A DNA stretch of 64,000 nt from Hymenolepis diminuta (GCA_900708905.1 CAADRB010000062.1:186001-250000), one strand, 5' to 3'; shown: positions 12,508-27,053, counted from the first letter of the stretch. Notes: generated by a model not told the origin, from the letters alone. Translations and numbers: made by a program.

Positions 12508-15500
12508 CTAAAAGCAGATTGCAAAAAAGGGAACAAAATTTAAATTTTAGAAAGCATTTTTATTGTCCGGGAAACGTTGGATATACATTATAGAACTGGG
12601 GTATATTAAACTGTGTTTGAGTTATGATTAATTCTTAGGGTAAAATAACAAACCCCCATCAGCGTAGGATGACATAGTGATGATCTAGGGAGATAACTGA
12701 TTTTCAGAGGTTATAACCAGTCGTCGTAATCAAATTTGAAAAGTGCCTAAGGTGATCTGAATTTTTAATAAGGCTAATTAGCCTTCGAGACACTATTACA
12801 GGTTTAACCAATTGAAAAGCGATTCCTTAAGAACTATGAACTCCTTAGAGATTTAATTACCTTCGAAAAAATTTTGTTGAAGTTGTTATTAAGAAATTGA
12901 TTTTGTCTGAATATGATGGGTTTCAATTAAAATGACACATGTCGAATTAATAGGATGAATTTATGGCAGGATTTATTTGTCATTTTAAGTGAAGAGAGGA
13001 GCCGTTGAAGTAATCTAATTGAATTAATTCGTGAATTGTCAAATAGTTTTATAACAGTAAAAATTGAGCTTCCTTTAATCGCTTAGTCAAGGCGGTGTGT
13101 GCATTATGCAACAAGCACAAGGACGTCGATTTATCCAGGCAAATATCTATTTAATGATTAACTTATGTCCCATGTAATCTTGAAATGGTATCTGAATATC
13201 CATTATGAAAGTACGAAACATCCTGCATTTAAACTTTACGGATATACTACGGCTACATTCAATCTCTCTCGAAATGAAGTTGATTAGGGATTTCTGAAGA
13301 ATCTTTTTCGTGGCTTTGACTACATTAAAGGAGGACAAGGAGGAGGAAGGTCTTGAAGTTGATAATTGGCAGACAATTGCTTTTAGATGTCTGCTTTATA
13401 ACCCGGGACAAACAGATAGTGCGCTTATTTACAAATTGCATTTTGTATTTCTATCAAGACACCTGTTTGTAACTGAAAGTCATATGAGACAGTTGGTATC
13501 ATCTGCGCTTTTAGAAGTACCACGCTATCACGCCATTCCTATTCAATAATTAGAGAAAAAGGGGCAGAATCAAAATCACTTTATCATCTAAGTATAACTA
13601 AGAAAATCTTCTTGCAATGCTGCCGGGTAATATTCTGAGAGAATTTGCTCAGTAAAATCTTTTTAAATGTCAAAACTACAAAACTGCAATTCTACTGGGT
13701 GTTCTACCAATGATTATAGTATTTGAAAGATAAGGCTCTAGCTCATTGATTTCTACGCGTTTTTCCATTTAACTAATAAAAAATTGAACAAATGAATACT
13801 TATCCCAATTAATAATGATTAAATTTGCTTGAGGATGTCAATTTAACCAAGATTTTGGAAAGAAAAGTGATCAATTAACTAAATGCATGATCTTGTGATT
13901 TTCAGTATTTCACAAAGTGTCTATTGTGGCTAAAATTGCCTTGAATGCATATGACTTGCAAAATATGTTCCTTTTTTAATTGATTTTTAGATCCCTTGAA
14001 CAAAAATGTCTAGTCTTTGTTAATATGGCAGCACTAAGTGATTAATTCTAATGAACAAACATGTCGGTTTTATGAAACTGTTAAGTCTGCAATTTGAACG
14101 TAAAACAACTTTCTGCGACACGCGCACATTTTGCTAAGTAATTTTTATTACTCATATAATAAATTAACACTGCGCTAATAAGCATCAGTCCATGCGATTA
14201 ATATCAAACGGTTATATGAGCGTTTTATAGCCTTATTTAATTTTGATTTTAACTTAGTTATTTAGTTAATTGTTTAGCGAAGATTCAATAATCAGAACAC
14301 TGCAGTTAGCACTGTCTGAAATATGAGATTGCAGTTTAGACGAGCACTACTCAGGTACTCCATTAGCTAGTCTTAGTATAACTTCTCTATGCAAGTAAGT
14401 GATGTAGTTTTGAAGAAAGCGTGCTAGGAAGGAAAGCAACCAAGACTTAGTTAGTGGTAAGATTTTCTTTATTCTTTTATATAAATTGCAGTATTCTAAT
14501 TAACAAAATGCCATATTAAATTTTTTAAGAGATTCCACAATAAAGGCAATGAGCAAGAAGGTCACTTGTCAAATATATTGCAAGTTTCTTTTAGCGCTTT
14601 CAATTTTCCGAATAGATGAACGAGAAGAAGTAGAAATCCATAGTTAAATCGGATAATACATTTGAATGTTATCTCTGCAACGTGATTAGTGGCATTTAGA
14701 ATTGCAGAACAGCTCAAAATTTGGATAAAAGTTGTTGAATGCAAGGTATGGCAAACAGGTATATCGGATAAAATTCAATGGTGAATTTACGAACAAGAAT
14801 GTATGAGCAGCAATGATCATTTGAATGGATGTATGAAGCTATCAATACATTTGAAAGCCCCTCATACAGAAAAAGGACATTTTTAATCGTATGGCCAATA
14901 GAGACGCTGAATCATCACGGCTGCTGGATTCAAAATGACTCATGCGAGTGGATGAAGATCACACGACTGGATGAAATGATGACACAATGGAAATGACGAA
15001 GACAGCCCAATCAAAGTTTGAATTCATCACAGGCGTAAAAGCGTTGAGTAGTGTTAATAATTTGACATTCAATATCCAATCATTTGAGTTCTGAATTTTG
15101 AGTGATAAATGAAAATAAAATAATAGCGAACAATATCCCTACCGCTTCATTGTAATATTTCATCCTATTAAAATGTCAACGTCATTATTATTATCCACAG
15201 TAATATAAAAATTTTGATTTTTAAATTTGGAAGCCAACTATAATTAGTTAACAGAATATTCAGTAAAAATTAAAGAGGAGAGGGTCAAAAAGATACAGGC
15301 AGCAAATTCAAGGTATCAAATAATCCTACTTCATTTGGTATTTTGAAAATGATCTGTTAAATATTTTTGAAATATGTAGCTCAGCTTCCTAAACTCAAAT
15401 TTCACAATTTGTTCCCTGGATTGCAGCAAATGCTGTCTGCAATGTTCAGTGTTTATTGACTGTTTTTAATCAAGAAGGGTCATTCTAGCCACTTAAATTA

Positions 15501-16526
15501 ATCTACCTCTTCCAGTGTTTGAGAAGACAAAATGGTCTTTCATGATATTCAACAGCTTACATTCTTAAACTAGCAGGGATGAGATATCTAAAAACTTTAA
15601 GTTAACAGTGCTCTGCAAGCTGCGTCCTCTCAAAGTGAATAAATAAAAATTATTGCAAAATCGAGTACCTTATCCTTACAATATTTGTTTGCTGATGAAT
15701 GCAAATTGGCTAGATTAAGTTAAATTATTAAATGCATTTTTTGCTTTATTCAAATAATAACCAAAATATATGCGATAGATATAATAATATTTCCTTTTTA
15801 GCCTTCTAAATGGAACATGTCTTGGAGAAAACTCCTAATATGAGAAAGAACACGCAGTTGGGACACTTTGCGTTGATCACAAATTGTATTTTACACGTCT
15901 TTCTTGAAGTAGGCTCGTTGAGCCTAAGTCTCTTTCTCAAATGGGAGTTGTTAAATATCTATGCCAAGAGCTTTTGTGTTGTGTAAATTGATTTCAGTCT
16001 ATTTTAGAAATGCCCGAAATAAAATATAACTACTTAGTGGACTGAGAAAACATAGGTAATTTCAAATTTAAACATATGTAACTACTACTTATTTACGAAG
16101 TGAATATGACAATGGCTGCAATGAGAGTCAAATTCATGGTTGTTTTTTTATAAAAGCTACAGCTGTTCAGTACACCTGCCATTCATCTTCCATTCCTTGC
16201 TGTATATCCATTTATTGCCGATTGGTCGCCTGGGAGATGTTTACTTTCATTATTCTTGCATTAGAAGACTAGAATATAAACACGATGTTGACTTCTTTCA
16301 AAGTATGTAAGTCATGCCTCAACAATATGGACAGATTCAATCTTTTATTCTATTATATCTTGTTGTAAGTGAAGTTCTGTTCAATTTTTAAGATATGTGT
16401 TTAGGGCACGACTACTTCAATTTAGCTTGTTAATGTTGTATGCTCATCTATGGTAATAAATAAAATATTATTTCTTCTTTCAGGTTGCATGATAATTATC
16501 GTTATCAATAACTATTTCTAGCCCTA
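12508..16526. other. AT-rich probable intron
   Basis: No exon or repeat is supported. Frames at 13147-13338, 13310-13549 and 14562-14744 lack splice or composition support. Confidence 0.45.
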
Positions 16527-17130
16527 ATGCACACCTCAAATAAAGAGCATATCAAGCATATTTTACTGTTTGAATTCCATCAAGGTGATACGGCAAGCTC
16601 AGCAGCAAACCCAATCAATGACACTTGTGGAAATGATGCAGTAAATGAAAAGACCTGCAGGAGGTGGCTTTCTGCAGGTGATTTCAAAAAGGATGACTTC
16701 AAACTGAAAGAGGAACCGAGTGCAGGATGCTCAAAATAACTCAATTCTGAGCAATTGCAAGTTGCCATTGATAAAAGTCCAACCTGCACTACTAGAGAAC
16801 TGAGCGGAACCTTCAATGTAAGCCGCCTCATGACCATATATAGACTTGAAATGAGAAGACTTGAGAAAGTCTCAAGGGCTAGGAAATGGGCCCCACACAA
16901 TCTCTCAGAAATCAACAGGCAACAACGCGTGACCTGACCTATTGCATTTCACTGCATTTTCGTGAACCTTAGACACCTCTTTTAGACCAAATCATAACTG
17001 AAAACCACGAGAAGTGGATCCTTTACAACGCAGTTAGATGCAAAAGACAGTGGCTAAGTCGTGGTTCAAAGCCAATTCCACAACCGCACTCGGACTTCTG
17101 TTACAACTTGATATTATTTGGGTAGCATTT
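16527..17130 (+). mobile_element. Dead irritans-like mariner transposase fragment
   Basis: The plus strand reads a mariner helix-turn-helix region (KEHIKHILLFEFHQGD, then NEKTCRRWLSAGDFKKDDF), an in-frame stop at 16737-16739, continuation in the same frame with RELSGTFNVSRLM, then a stop at about 16935 and a change of frame. The catalytic region begins DQIITENHEKWILYNAVR and ends about SRGSKPIPQPHSDF near 17098. The first catalytic Asp, normally in a GDEKW context, is replaced (NHEKW), and the region with the second and third Asp is missing. No inverted repeats were identified. It is inactive and old. Confidence 0.8.
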
Positions 17131-20100
17131 CTATTTCGAATATCGTTTCATTTTTGAAGTTATGCGATTTGACTTGCTATAGGAAGATTATATTATATAT
17201 ACATATTTTGTATATGTATTTGATAGATTGATAATAAACAATATTTTAGGGTGCATTGATCTTTTAATTTGTAGCAGGTTCATCAAAATTGACACTTATT
17301 ATTATTTTCCTATTTTTCCCTTAGAATTTTAATGCTAATAAATTTTATTAATTTTTCTACCTATAATTTTTTAACTTAAGCTCACATTTGATCACTAAAA
17401 TCTTTATTTGCTTTTACATTTGCAGTTTCTCCACTTATCAATACGCATTATGGTACACTGCCCCAGTTCTAAAAAGTCATTGTTCTAATTTAGAGGCCTA
17501 AATAATCTCTACTCTCCATTTTGGATTTTTAAAATTTGTTATTTTAACAGCACGATAAGTCCCGAGATTACCGCTTTCCGTTTTTGGGCAGACTATCATG
17601 GAGTTCAGATTTGTGGACATCTTCTTTGTGAAGATTCATATGTTCTCATTTACTCGAAAGCAGTACATAAGTAGCGTTTTTTTTAAGATTAAACATATTA
17701 ACCTGAACAGATTTATCGCTAGACACGATAATCGGATCCGGTGATATAGGTAATATTGATCAGTTTTTTAACGTGTCAGAAATGTTGATTTAAATTTCAA
17801 TCAATTACATCTAAAGTAAAAATAAGTGCCGAAAAAAATATGCATATCGGAACTCTTAGATGTTTATTTGGTGTATTAAGAGAAAATTAGTTTTTAGAAC
17901 ATCAAAAATTTCGTCCTAATTACTTGCCTTAACGTTGTTTTAATTTAGAGTGAAAATGGTGAAATAGTCCCAGACCATCTTTTCTTTTGATGCGAAAAAC
18001 CGAATCAGTTTGTTGTCTGATTTATGATCATTTAATTATTGTACGTAATTTATTGCTTTTATCACAATTTTTTAATTACCTATTTTAATTTTTAATCGCG
18101 ATATGGTTTTTTCAATTACGTCTACTTCTTATTAAACCCTTTCATAAATTTCCTTAAAAAAATTTATTTTCCCATAAATCTTATTTTGCTCTAAGTTTTA
18201 TGTTAAACGAATCACCTTAGTACATGCGCCATGCGGTCTCACATACTGCCTTTTGATAGGAGCATTAAAAGACATTACATTTGCATCAGTTTTCTTCATT
18301 ACAGTTAATTTTGATTGGACTCTGAGTTCCGTTGTTAAAAGCATTTCATTCACCTACTCTTGGTTTTAATTAGATGACAATGAATTGGGATGGAATCACT
18401 CAGCTAAATCTACTGGCTTACGGGATCTGAATAGAGTAGACACGAACCCAGAAGTCATATGATGTGATAGTATCAAGACAGTCGTCAGTAAACTACATCT
18501 CTTAATTAAAATGAACGATTCAAAAATTCCAGAATTCAAATACCCGCTTTTCATGACCTCCTCTCTTCCATTTCATGCCTAATTAGCACAACGTGCTTTG
18601 GATTAAAATTTGAGATAGTCTTCCGCATCACAAAATAGCAAGGATCCTTATTCAACAATATTCTGATTGAATGATTTGGGATAAAAAGGGCTCAAAAGGT
18701 GTTGATTGACTTAATGAATCACCAAAAAGTCAGTGTAATCTTTCTATCTAAATAGGTTGCCACAATGAAAAGGACTAAAGGGGTTTGTATGCCTTATAAC
18801 AGCTATAAGAATGAGAGGCGGGCAGAATTCAAGCCAAAAGATGTGACCTTTTGAGCAGAGTCCTACATAGCAAGATTATTCTTGAAAGTAAAGGAAAGTT
18901 AATTTACTTCTTAATTATTTTTTGATGAATACGTATTCAGCATCTTCATCAACTATTTTAACGATTCTAACGGAGTAGGAATGAATTTTATCACTGCATT
19001 ATAAATTAATTCTTGATTTTATCGATAAAATTTTTCTTCATTAAAATTTATTCTCTTGTAAATTATTTAAGAAAAAACAGTTTAGAATTTGTCGAACAGA
19101 TAATTCGGATTCATTTATTTGAATAGCAGAATATCAGTAATATATATCTTTCTGCTGAACTGAAAGAGGGAAAGACCGAAAACTATGTGTAATAATTTTC
19201 AAATTAGCTTATACCATAGGATATTATGACAAGAGAAAAATAGGTAAATTATAATTCAGGATGAAGAATTTTTTTGAAGGTGATAGATTCAGCAGATTTG
19301 TCCATGAATGTTCTTCATTTCCGGCACCACTAGAAATTAAAAAGAAAATAATGCAAAATGATAATAATCAGTAAATATATATCGTCATAGTGTTGATCAT
19401 CGTAAATTTCAATTATCTCTCACAGTAGTCATGAAAGAGAACCATAAAATTTATAAGCCTAGTTAAAATTCAACAAACATATATTCTAGTATTGATCAAT
19501 AGTTAGTAATATATGATTTCAGTAGCTCTTTGTGGGCTTTTAACTTTAGAATATGTTGTGTTTAGTTTAACTAATATGATTTGGCCGAAACAACCTAACA
19601 TTTTGAATCACGTCCTCAAATGTTTAATAAAATTCATGCAAAACAATGATTTCCAAGGCTGTTAATATATGTTGTAAAGAAAGCAATGTTTTACAGTAGT
19701 GAAGATATCGTGGTTTCTCGGGCACAAAGATAAAACTATACGTGGCTGAAACGCCATGTTTCACAGGTTCATTCCCAACGTTAAATTGCGAACGTGTTTC
19801 TCCAAAGTATCTTTAAAAAGGCACCAGTGCATATTCTTCCAAGTGAAGAAGCAAAAACAGTAAAATTCCGATTTCCTTGAACCAAATATTTTTAACTCTT
19901 TTCGAATTTTATTCTCACGACTACAGGTATGCATAAACTTGTCTGAATAAAATAAAGTTAAGTGTGTATTCAGTTAAACGAACATATTAATTTTGTAATC
20001 TAGCTGCCCACTCTGTGAACGCAAATATCTATTGCTCTGTTATTAGCATTAACTATACATCCTCATTTATGAAAAACAAAGTTACGAAGTGTTTGAATTT

Positions 20101-20488
20101 TCAAACTTTATATCTAACTCAGAAGCTCAAAGAATGAGCTCATATTGCTTGCCTTATTGTCTTCTGCCCATGGCTGAAATTAAAATAAATCAGATCAAGT
20201 GATAGAATTCAGTTTTAAAAATTACATTAATAGTAATCAAAGCAATAATCTACATTTTTAATAGGGTAGCACTTGGTCTTTGAGAATAAAATTGCAAGAT
20301 TGCTTGCGAATAGAAATGCAGTATTTTTTATCAATTTCAATTAAAGTTATGGCATTTTAAATGAAACGCATGTTATAATGACAGAAAAACATAAGGAAGA
20401 CAACACCAATGGTGAAAATGCCTCATAGCAAAGAAATAAAAGAGCTGACATTACTGAATAGCATAAAAGTGATTAGTAAATAGCTTAC
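17131..20488. other. AT-rich probable intron
   Basis: No gene or exon is recognised. A tRNA-like stretch at about 19708-19790 (B-box-like GGTTCATTCCC at 19766) may be a decayed SINE head. Confidence 0.4.
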
Positions 20489-20497
20489 CCTTCTTAC
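20489..20497 (-). CDS. Possible 9-nt micro-exon, basic
   Basis: GTAAGAAGG lies between CGAATTCTAATTTAG and donor GTAAGCTAT, adding Lys-Lys in phase 1. A near-identical arrangement adding Arg-Lys is at 7167-7175. Confidence 0.4.
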
Positions 20498-23057
20498 CTA
20501 AATTAGAATTCGAATGAAACATACATTTTAACCAATTTGTCAGCTCTATGGAGAGTATTAACTTGAAAATCTCGGAATTACAAAATATATTGGGACAAAA
20601 ACAATACACATTCTATTAAAAATTGTAATCATGAGTGGTCAAATAAAACGCTTCTTTACGATTTGATAATAAAATAGCACAAAAGGTAACAAGAGTTCAT
20701 TTTGAGAGATCGTCTATTAAAAATCGATGAGGAGGCAAATACATTGTGTTGGCTCAAACAGCCATTCGATTTAATCTGCAAATTGAAAAATGCAAGAACT
20801 TTCCTTAAGAAATCACCTGGTCATCTTAAGAAGTTTGAGATCTACATTATTATATAATAACATAACAAAGTAACCAGAAATTAGCAGTTTGTTGAATTAA
20901 AAAAACAAATGAAGTGACTTTCATTTGATATTCCCAAACCCCTATGTTTATGGATTTCCTCTTCACAAACTTAAGATTTCTTAAGAAGGTTGCACATGAT
21001 TAATATTTGTATTTTTTCCTTTGGCATAACTTATTTTGGTTGATCTCAAAACTCTATGATCAACAAATGATATAAAATGATTTACCAAAACGCTTAGCCT
21101 TGATCGAACCTTGTGAGCATTTCTTAGCCGAAAACATCTACACCCTTCATATCTACTTACCTCAGGCTGTAAGAAGGTACAAACGAGTCAAAATAACATG
21201 AAGAATGTTTAGATCTAATCAACTATTAAATAGATTTGAACATTATGCATAAATCAGATTATCAAAAGACGTCTACCTTATGTTTAATAATTCAAACGTC
21301 ATGACTCGTTTTCCTTATTTCTGAATAGATTCATTTTAATGATGAGCAGAACTAGTTAATTGGATGGCTGTTTTGGGGGAAATTTATTTCCAAATATAGC
21401 CAAAATAGGGCAGAATGATGTTTTCTTACCCGATTTTAAAATGACAAGACTCACATAAGATGAACTGCTATAGCCCTTAATTTTCAGATCCTTTAAAAAT
21501 TTGTGAATATATAATTAGAAACATAAAAATAATATTAATAATAGTAATTTCTCTTTATCTCTGTTCCGTAATAAAAAAATGTGTGTACATATAATTAAAA
21601 TCATTAAAGTAAAATAAAATCATTAAGTATTAAAAATGCATTACCTATTTTCTTTTCAAAAGTTCATTTTATTGACTTCCAATCATGAAGCACTTAATTA
21701 GCATACATAATTCGGGTAAATTAATTTAAAAACGTGAAGAAATTTGTGATCTAATTAAATCCAAAAAAAGCGGTTATTATGGGAAGATACCGTTAGGTCG
21801 CAATATTTTTCCCGAAAATGTGATAACTTTAAGTATGAAATAACCACTTTGTTCCTGATAAAAGTCAACAAACACTTTAGATATTGGACATGCTCCTTAC
21901 AGAAAAGGATTCCATTACATAAGATCTCGTAAAGGCTTGCTTGCGATAAAATATAAAGGGTGGTTAATAATTTACTTTCCATAAAGATATCAAAATGTTT
22001 TAATGGTTAAAATTTTCTTAAACTATTTCCTTGAATGTAAAAGTAACAAATGATCAGTTAGACCAAAAGTCGTCACATTCAAACAAAACTATAAGTTTAA
22101 TGATGAAGCCTCCAGACTTTTAAGAAACCGCAGGCAATTTATTAGTTTTTATTTTCAAATTCGCCTTAATAGAATTATAAGATTGTAAAAACCAAGTCTA
22201 ATTTTCAGTCACCTTGTAGATAGTTATCTAGTTCTCTTCCAAAAAAAATATGTTGCTTGAATTAAACTATATAATAGCAAAACATTAACACCAATTGTAG
22301 ATACCTTGAAAATTTAACAAATAAGGTCTCCATTAATATAACGTAAGTGTTTATAACACTAATTGGGACAGTGTAGTAGCATTTAATAATCATCTCTTGC
22401 ATTCTAACATCTTTTTTGTTGATCAGAATGAATCAGTGAGTTGGCCACTCAGTGGGTGTCATAATAAGCTCTACTTCTCAAAATGATAAGATATGTTATC
22501 CATACCTGTCAAATGTATATTTAAACATCATACATTTTATAAAACCAGTGGATCGATGCCAAAATCCTGAACTAATTAACCGATGAAGGTTATGTCATCA
22601 ACCCCAACAAAATTAGTGATAACATTAGATTTTGATCACTTAATCAAATTTGTGAGATTTTATCTTATTAACTGCAAACAAATGCACTATTCCAATCAAG
22701 TTTTGATTACACCTTCAGACTGTTTAAAGGAAGAATTTATAGGTGCTGCTTTAAATAAAAAAAATATAGACTTTAATCGGCCAATTTTAAGAAAGTATAA
22801 GTGCCACAGTTAAAAATTCTGTAAATAAAGATTTTTTCTGATCACCGAAATATTATATATCATCAACTTTATGACTCAAGTTTCTCCAAATTAGGAAAGA
22901 TATAAAAAAGGAAAAGGGTAATCTCCGTCAATTTAAGAAATTGAAGACCCAGAATACGATTCTAATATCCTATTAACGATTGATTTACAAAGGCTAAGAT
23001 TTTTAAACAATATAAAAAAAATAAGTTAAAATATTTATAAGGCTCAGTTGGGCTTAC

Positions 23058-23321
23058 AGCATTTGTCACATTTTCTTCGTGAAAAGCAAGAATCAGAAGA
23101 TGAGGAGGATGAAGAGCTACTGCTAGACCTTGATGACGACGAAGAAGAATCCGATGAGCAGGAGCATGAACAGTCCGATGATGAGGATGAGCTGCTACTG
23201 CGGCTAGAGCAGGGATATTTGTGCCGTTGGCAAGTGCATTTAAGTTCGTATGAAGTGCTGCTAGAACTTGAATTAGACGAGCTCGATGAACTGGATGAAT
23301 TGAAGCATTGACAGGAACTCT
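23058..23321 (-). CDS. Ser/Cys-rich exon 1, 264 nt
   Basis: A 264-nt exon (87 full codons) with acceptor TTCTCTTTCAG and donor GTAAGCCCA, phase 1 at both ends. I count 49 Ser and 11 Cys. Ser is written with both TCN and AGY codons, so this is not a simple trinucleotide expansion. Serine runs are broken by Asp, Arg and Cys (for example SSDCSCSCSSD), by a central segment with KCTCQRHKYPC, and it ends SRRKCDKC. Such composition is typical of disordered, heavily phosphorylated or disulfide-linked secreted proteins, but function is unknown. The plus-strand acidic frame over the same bases is a shadow. The closest relative in the window is 10040-10234. Confidence 0.75.
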
Positions 23322-24928
23322 CTGAAAGAGAACCTAAATTATTATTGCACGTGCAAATCTATTTATATTATTTATGTCAAAAAAACAAAAATTAACGAGA
23401 CGTTAAAATGGTTTCATTTTAAGTTGCCTGAAATCCAGTTTGAAAGCGTAAATCCAAATTTGAGGAGAGCATACTAAATGAAAGAATTTCAAACATAAGT
23501 AATGGAAGAGAATTCATCCTTATAAAGTGAATATTGAGTAACATCACAGATGGACAAACGATTACGGAAAATTATATCTTTGAAATAAATTTTCAACCCA
23601 AATTTGTACAAAAAATTACAACAAAGCAAAATTATTTTTTTTTAAATCGAGTATCTTAACGTGCTAAAAATTTTAATGAAATAATTCAATTGTGCTGTTA
23701 ATAATTAAAGTGTATTTATTTTAATCAAAGGGCTTTTTCGTCCTATTTTACATTTTTTATTACATGTCCCCCAATAAATTCTTATTTAAAATGTGCTTCA
23801 TTTACCTGTATTATTTTTTTAACTTTTGTTCTTAAAAAGCCAAAACAGACCCGCATATATGGCCACCCAAACCCAAAGGAGATTCTTTTTCTCTAAATTT
23901 ATTCTGTTACTAATTTAGCTACATTTTGGCGTTAATTTTAACAGCTTTAGTTAAAAATGTAAAACATCCGGGAGCATTTTTGGCTCTGAAAATTTAGCAA
24001 TCAAAATAATAAATAAAAATGGTATTTATGAATTTTGAGGAGTCAAAAAGATTCAGATATACCTTCTGCCGAAATAGTTTAGTCAAATATTATAATTCAG
24101 TATATTTTAAACGATAATAAATGTTTCAAAGAGGGCAATTCTTGACTAAAAAGGAGTTATTTGAATTCAGCATAATCAAAAACATTCATTGTAAATGAAA
24201 ATTAATGAATGTTGCAATGTTAAAACATATTTGCTTATGATATATACCTTCTCTTAGTTGTATGGTAAAACTAATCTGGAGTGGCATAATCAGTAAGTAA
24301 TATTAATCAAATAATTAATGCCCTCTAAAAATCGTTGATATAAAAATACTCAAGAAATAGGGGAGAGATTCAAATTTAATCTTTAGGAACATTCGGAATC
24401 GTGCTGTGAGCAGTACTCTCCATAAAAACGTGAGCAACATAATGAATCGAGAAATTATTCGACACTTCTATACGGCTTTCCATCATATAGCTTATTGGCT
24501 CATTTTCCCTTTTCCAACCTTAGAAGCCTTTAAATAATTGAAAAAGGTAAGACTCTTCTATCGGTAATAAAAATGACAAAAATAAACATCAACCACTTTT
24601 TTAACAATATTAAGTCCCGAACAAATAAACAACTGATTATTTCTTCATCCAGCTACAGGAAAATTTTTACGTTTATATATAGTATTTACTTCTTATGCGT
24701 TTTAAACAAAAATGAAACTCGTTTAGATGCATATAATGAATAAGGCCATTTCATTCTAATTGAATTGCGCAACATCCAAATTGCACGATGTTAATTGCAT
24801 GCTAATTTTATTGACTCTCTTATTTATTTAAGTTATCCGCACTTGTTTATTAATACGAATTTGGTGTATTCATCGTAGCAATAATGCAACTGATTAGTAT
24901 GAAAAATAAAATTAATCTTAAAGCTTAC

Positions 24929-24955
24929 TCTTCACGTGCTTCTTAGGAGCCAAAC
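24929..24955 (-). CDS. Micro-exon, 27 nt, basic
   Basis: It encodes LAPKKHVK between phase 1 ends. The acceptor is CGAATTTCAG and the donor GTAAGCTTT. It directly precedes the Ser/Cys-rich exon, as the basic exon 11670-11696 does for the other Ser/Cys exon. Confidence 0.65.
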
Positions 24956-25490
24956 CTGAAATTCGAAAACTATCATTTACTGTTCTAAAACGGAAATAAA
25001 TATTTGAACAAGTGTTAAAGGTAGCTAACATGATAAGTCACGATGGAAATCATCCATAACTATATAAAAAATAAGAAATCTGTGAAATTGGCAAAAGTAT
25101 TTGGACATTTTTATAAGAAACTGGAAAAACTCCTACGATCATGATAATTAGCTAAGGATTTGTTTGGTATAACCTGAGCCGCGCAGTACCCTAAAAAACA
25201 TTTTCTTATCATAATTCACATATATATTTTTTAAATTGTTAGTTTAGTCAGAAAATTAGTAAATTAGGTGTGGCGTTATTTGAGAGCATGGCAGCTCTAC
25301 AGCGTCTATACTTTTCACTGATTTTGAAGTATGGAAGGAAATAAAAAGAAAAATAATTAAAATCGTTTTTTGAAAAGTAATTAAATGTATTAATTATTAA
25401 TTAACCAGTTGGCGCTCTAATTAATAACATGCGCATTAAGGTTAATTTTAATTGTTTTATTCTGATGCAACACCAATCTATATCACTCAC

Positions 25491-25499
25491 GATATTCAT
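25491..25499 (-). CDS. Possible 9-nt micro-exon
   Basis: ATGAATATC lies between AAATTTCATTAG and GTGAGTGAT, adding Glu-Tyr in phase 1. The sites are good, but a chance occurrence is easy. Confidence 0.25.
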
Positions 25500-25859
25500 C
25501 TAATGAAATTTAAACATAAAATAAAATATATTTTATCGTCTTATTGTGATTGAAAACGATCATCAACTAAAAAATATAACTTATATATGCTTTTTACACT
25601 AATAATGTAAAAGAGTATTTTTTAAGTTTAGTATATCAGTTTAGTTTACGGCATGAACAGTCCGATGTAAATATTGAAAATTGTAATTGAGATTTGTCGT
25701 TAAAACACCAGTTACTAAAATTAAATCAATTTAAATTTGTTTTCAAAGAATATTCCTACTTGACAAATAAACATGTTTGAATTTGTTGTCGTCCTGATTA
25801 TGAACAAAAATTTCTTATATAATTTACAGAAGTGCTAACATTTCATGGCTTGGATTAAT

Positions 25860-26190
25860 CGGAGGAAATAAGAAATTTGCAAACCGCCCTCTATAGTATT
25901 TACCAGAATCAACCAGCGCAGCCGACCATCCACGTCGGTGATTACTTATCGTTAAGCAACTATCCTACTATCTCCGATATTCCGCAGGTGCCTTTAGGAA
26001 ACTAATTTCGGAACTCATCCTGATCACACGGATAGCATCACGAAGCCCTCCAGGGGAGCAATTCGAGATCTTTCGCCTCCATTTAATACTGCTCTTAATC
26101 AAAGCGGCTAGTCATTTCGCTCAATGTGTGTTTCGAACACGTGAGCTCCGAATTTGCAGGCGAGCCCGTTAACTGTGCAACTGATAAAAT
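25860..26190 (-). repeat. tRNA-derived SINE
   Basis: This is a GC-richer block in AT-rich surroundings. Its minus-strand 5' end looks like a tRNA: CAGTTGCACAGTTAACGGGC (A-box side), CTCGCCTGCAAATTCGGAG (anticodon arm) and GTGTTCGAAAC (B-box), then about 250 bp of unrelated body. The 3' boundary is approximate. Confidence 0.55.
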
Positions 26191-27053
26191 GCCATTTATA
26201 TTTTAAAAAAGGCAAAAAAAATTGCTCAAAGTAATATTTTGGAGGATTTGTTGCACTTTTTCATTTTTTCGCTGAAAATGATTAAAGGAAATTAAAAATC
26301 AAGGAAATGATTTTAGAATAAACTGCTAAATATGGTGGATTTTAGGCACAGTTATTTAAACACCAACTGTAATTCTCTTCAGATTGATATCCTACTGGAT
26401 ATATTACTTAATTTCATTATCGTTTAATTGAAGTTTCAATTAAAAACACCAATCTAATTAAACAATTTAAGCGGGACTGAATTTTGTCAGAGTCATTAAA
26501 AGTTGAGTTAACTTCTCCCATAAATTTTCTCCAGAATCTTCACTTCATCTATTAATTAGGCAAATAATTATATTCGTTTAAGTGGAATAAATGGGTTATT
26601 TACTTTATTTTCAGAAAGTATATTCACAATAAATGACCATCAGGAGATAATTCTATAGTGTTAGATATTTTGTTTAGCTCTTTACAATAATACTTAATTC
26701 ATTGTTAAATGCTGATTTAAATGGCCCCTTTGCTATGACTTGTAACAAATTATCTAGATAACCATCATTAATTTTAAATTTAACTGATAATATTTCATTA
26801 TGACAAAATTTTTATTATGAACACGTCTCTTTATTGAGTTTTATAATTTATATCAACAAAATGTACAATTAATAAATATATTAGGTAATATATAAATAGG
26901 ATCATTCAAGAAGTTTCAGTTCAGTCTTAATTTTTACATTAAATTAAGGGCGTTTCTTCTTTTTTCAAAAATGGGGAAAATTTAATTGAAATGACTGTAT
27001 GCTATTAAGATGAATGTATTTTTTTAATATTTTGGATAAAAAATTTTACTTAC

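Noticed and set aside
23048..23311. Plus-strand frame rich in Glu, Asp and Leu
   Set aside because: It is the antisense shadow of the Ser/Cys-rich minus-strand exon, which has proper splice sites.
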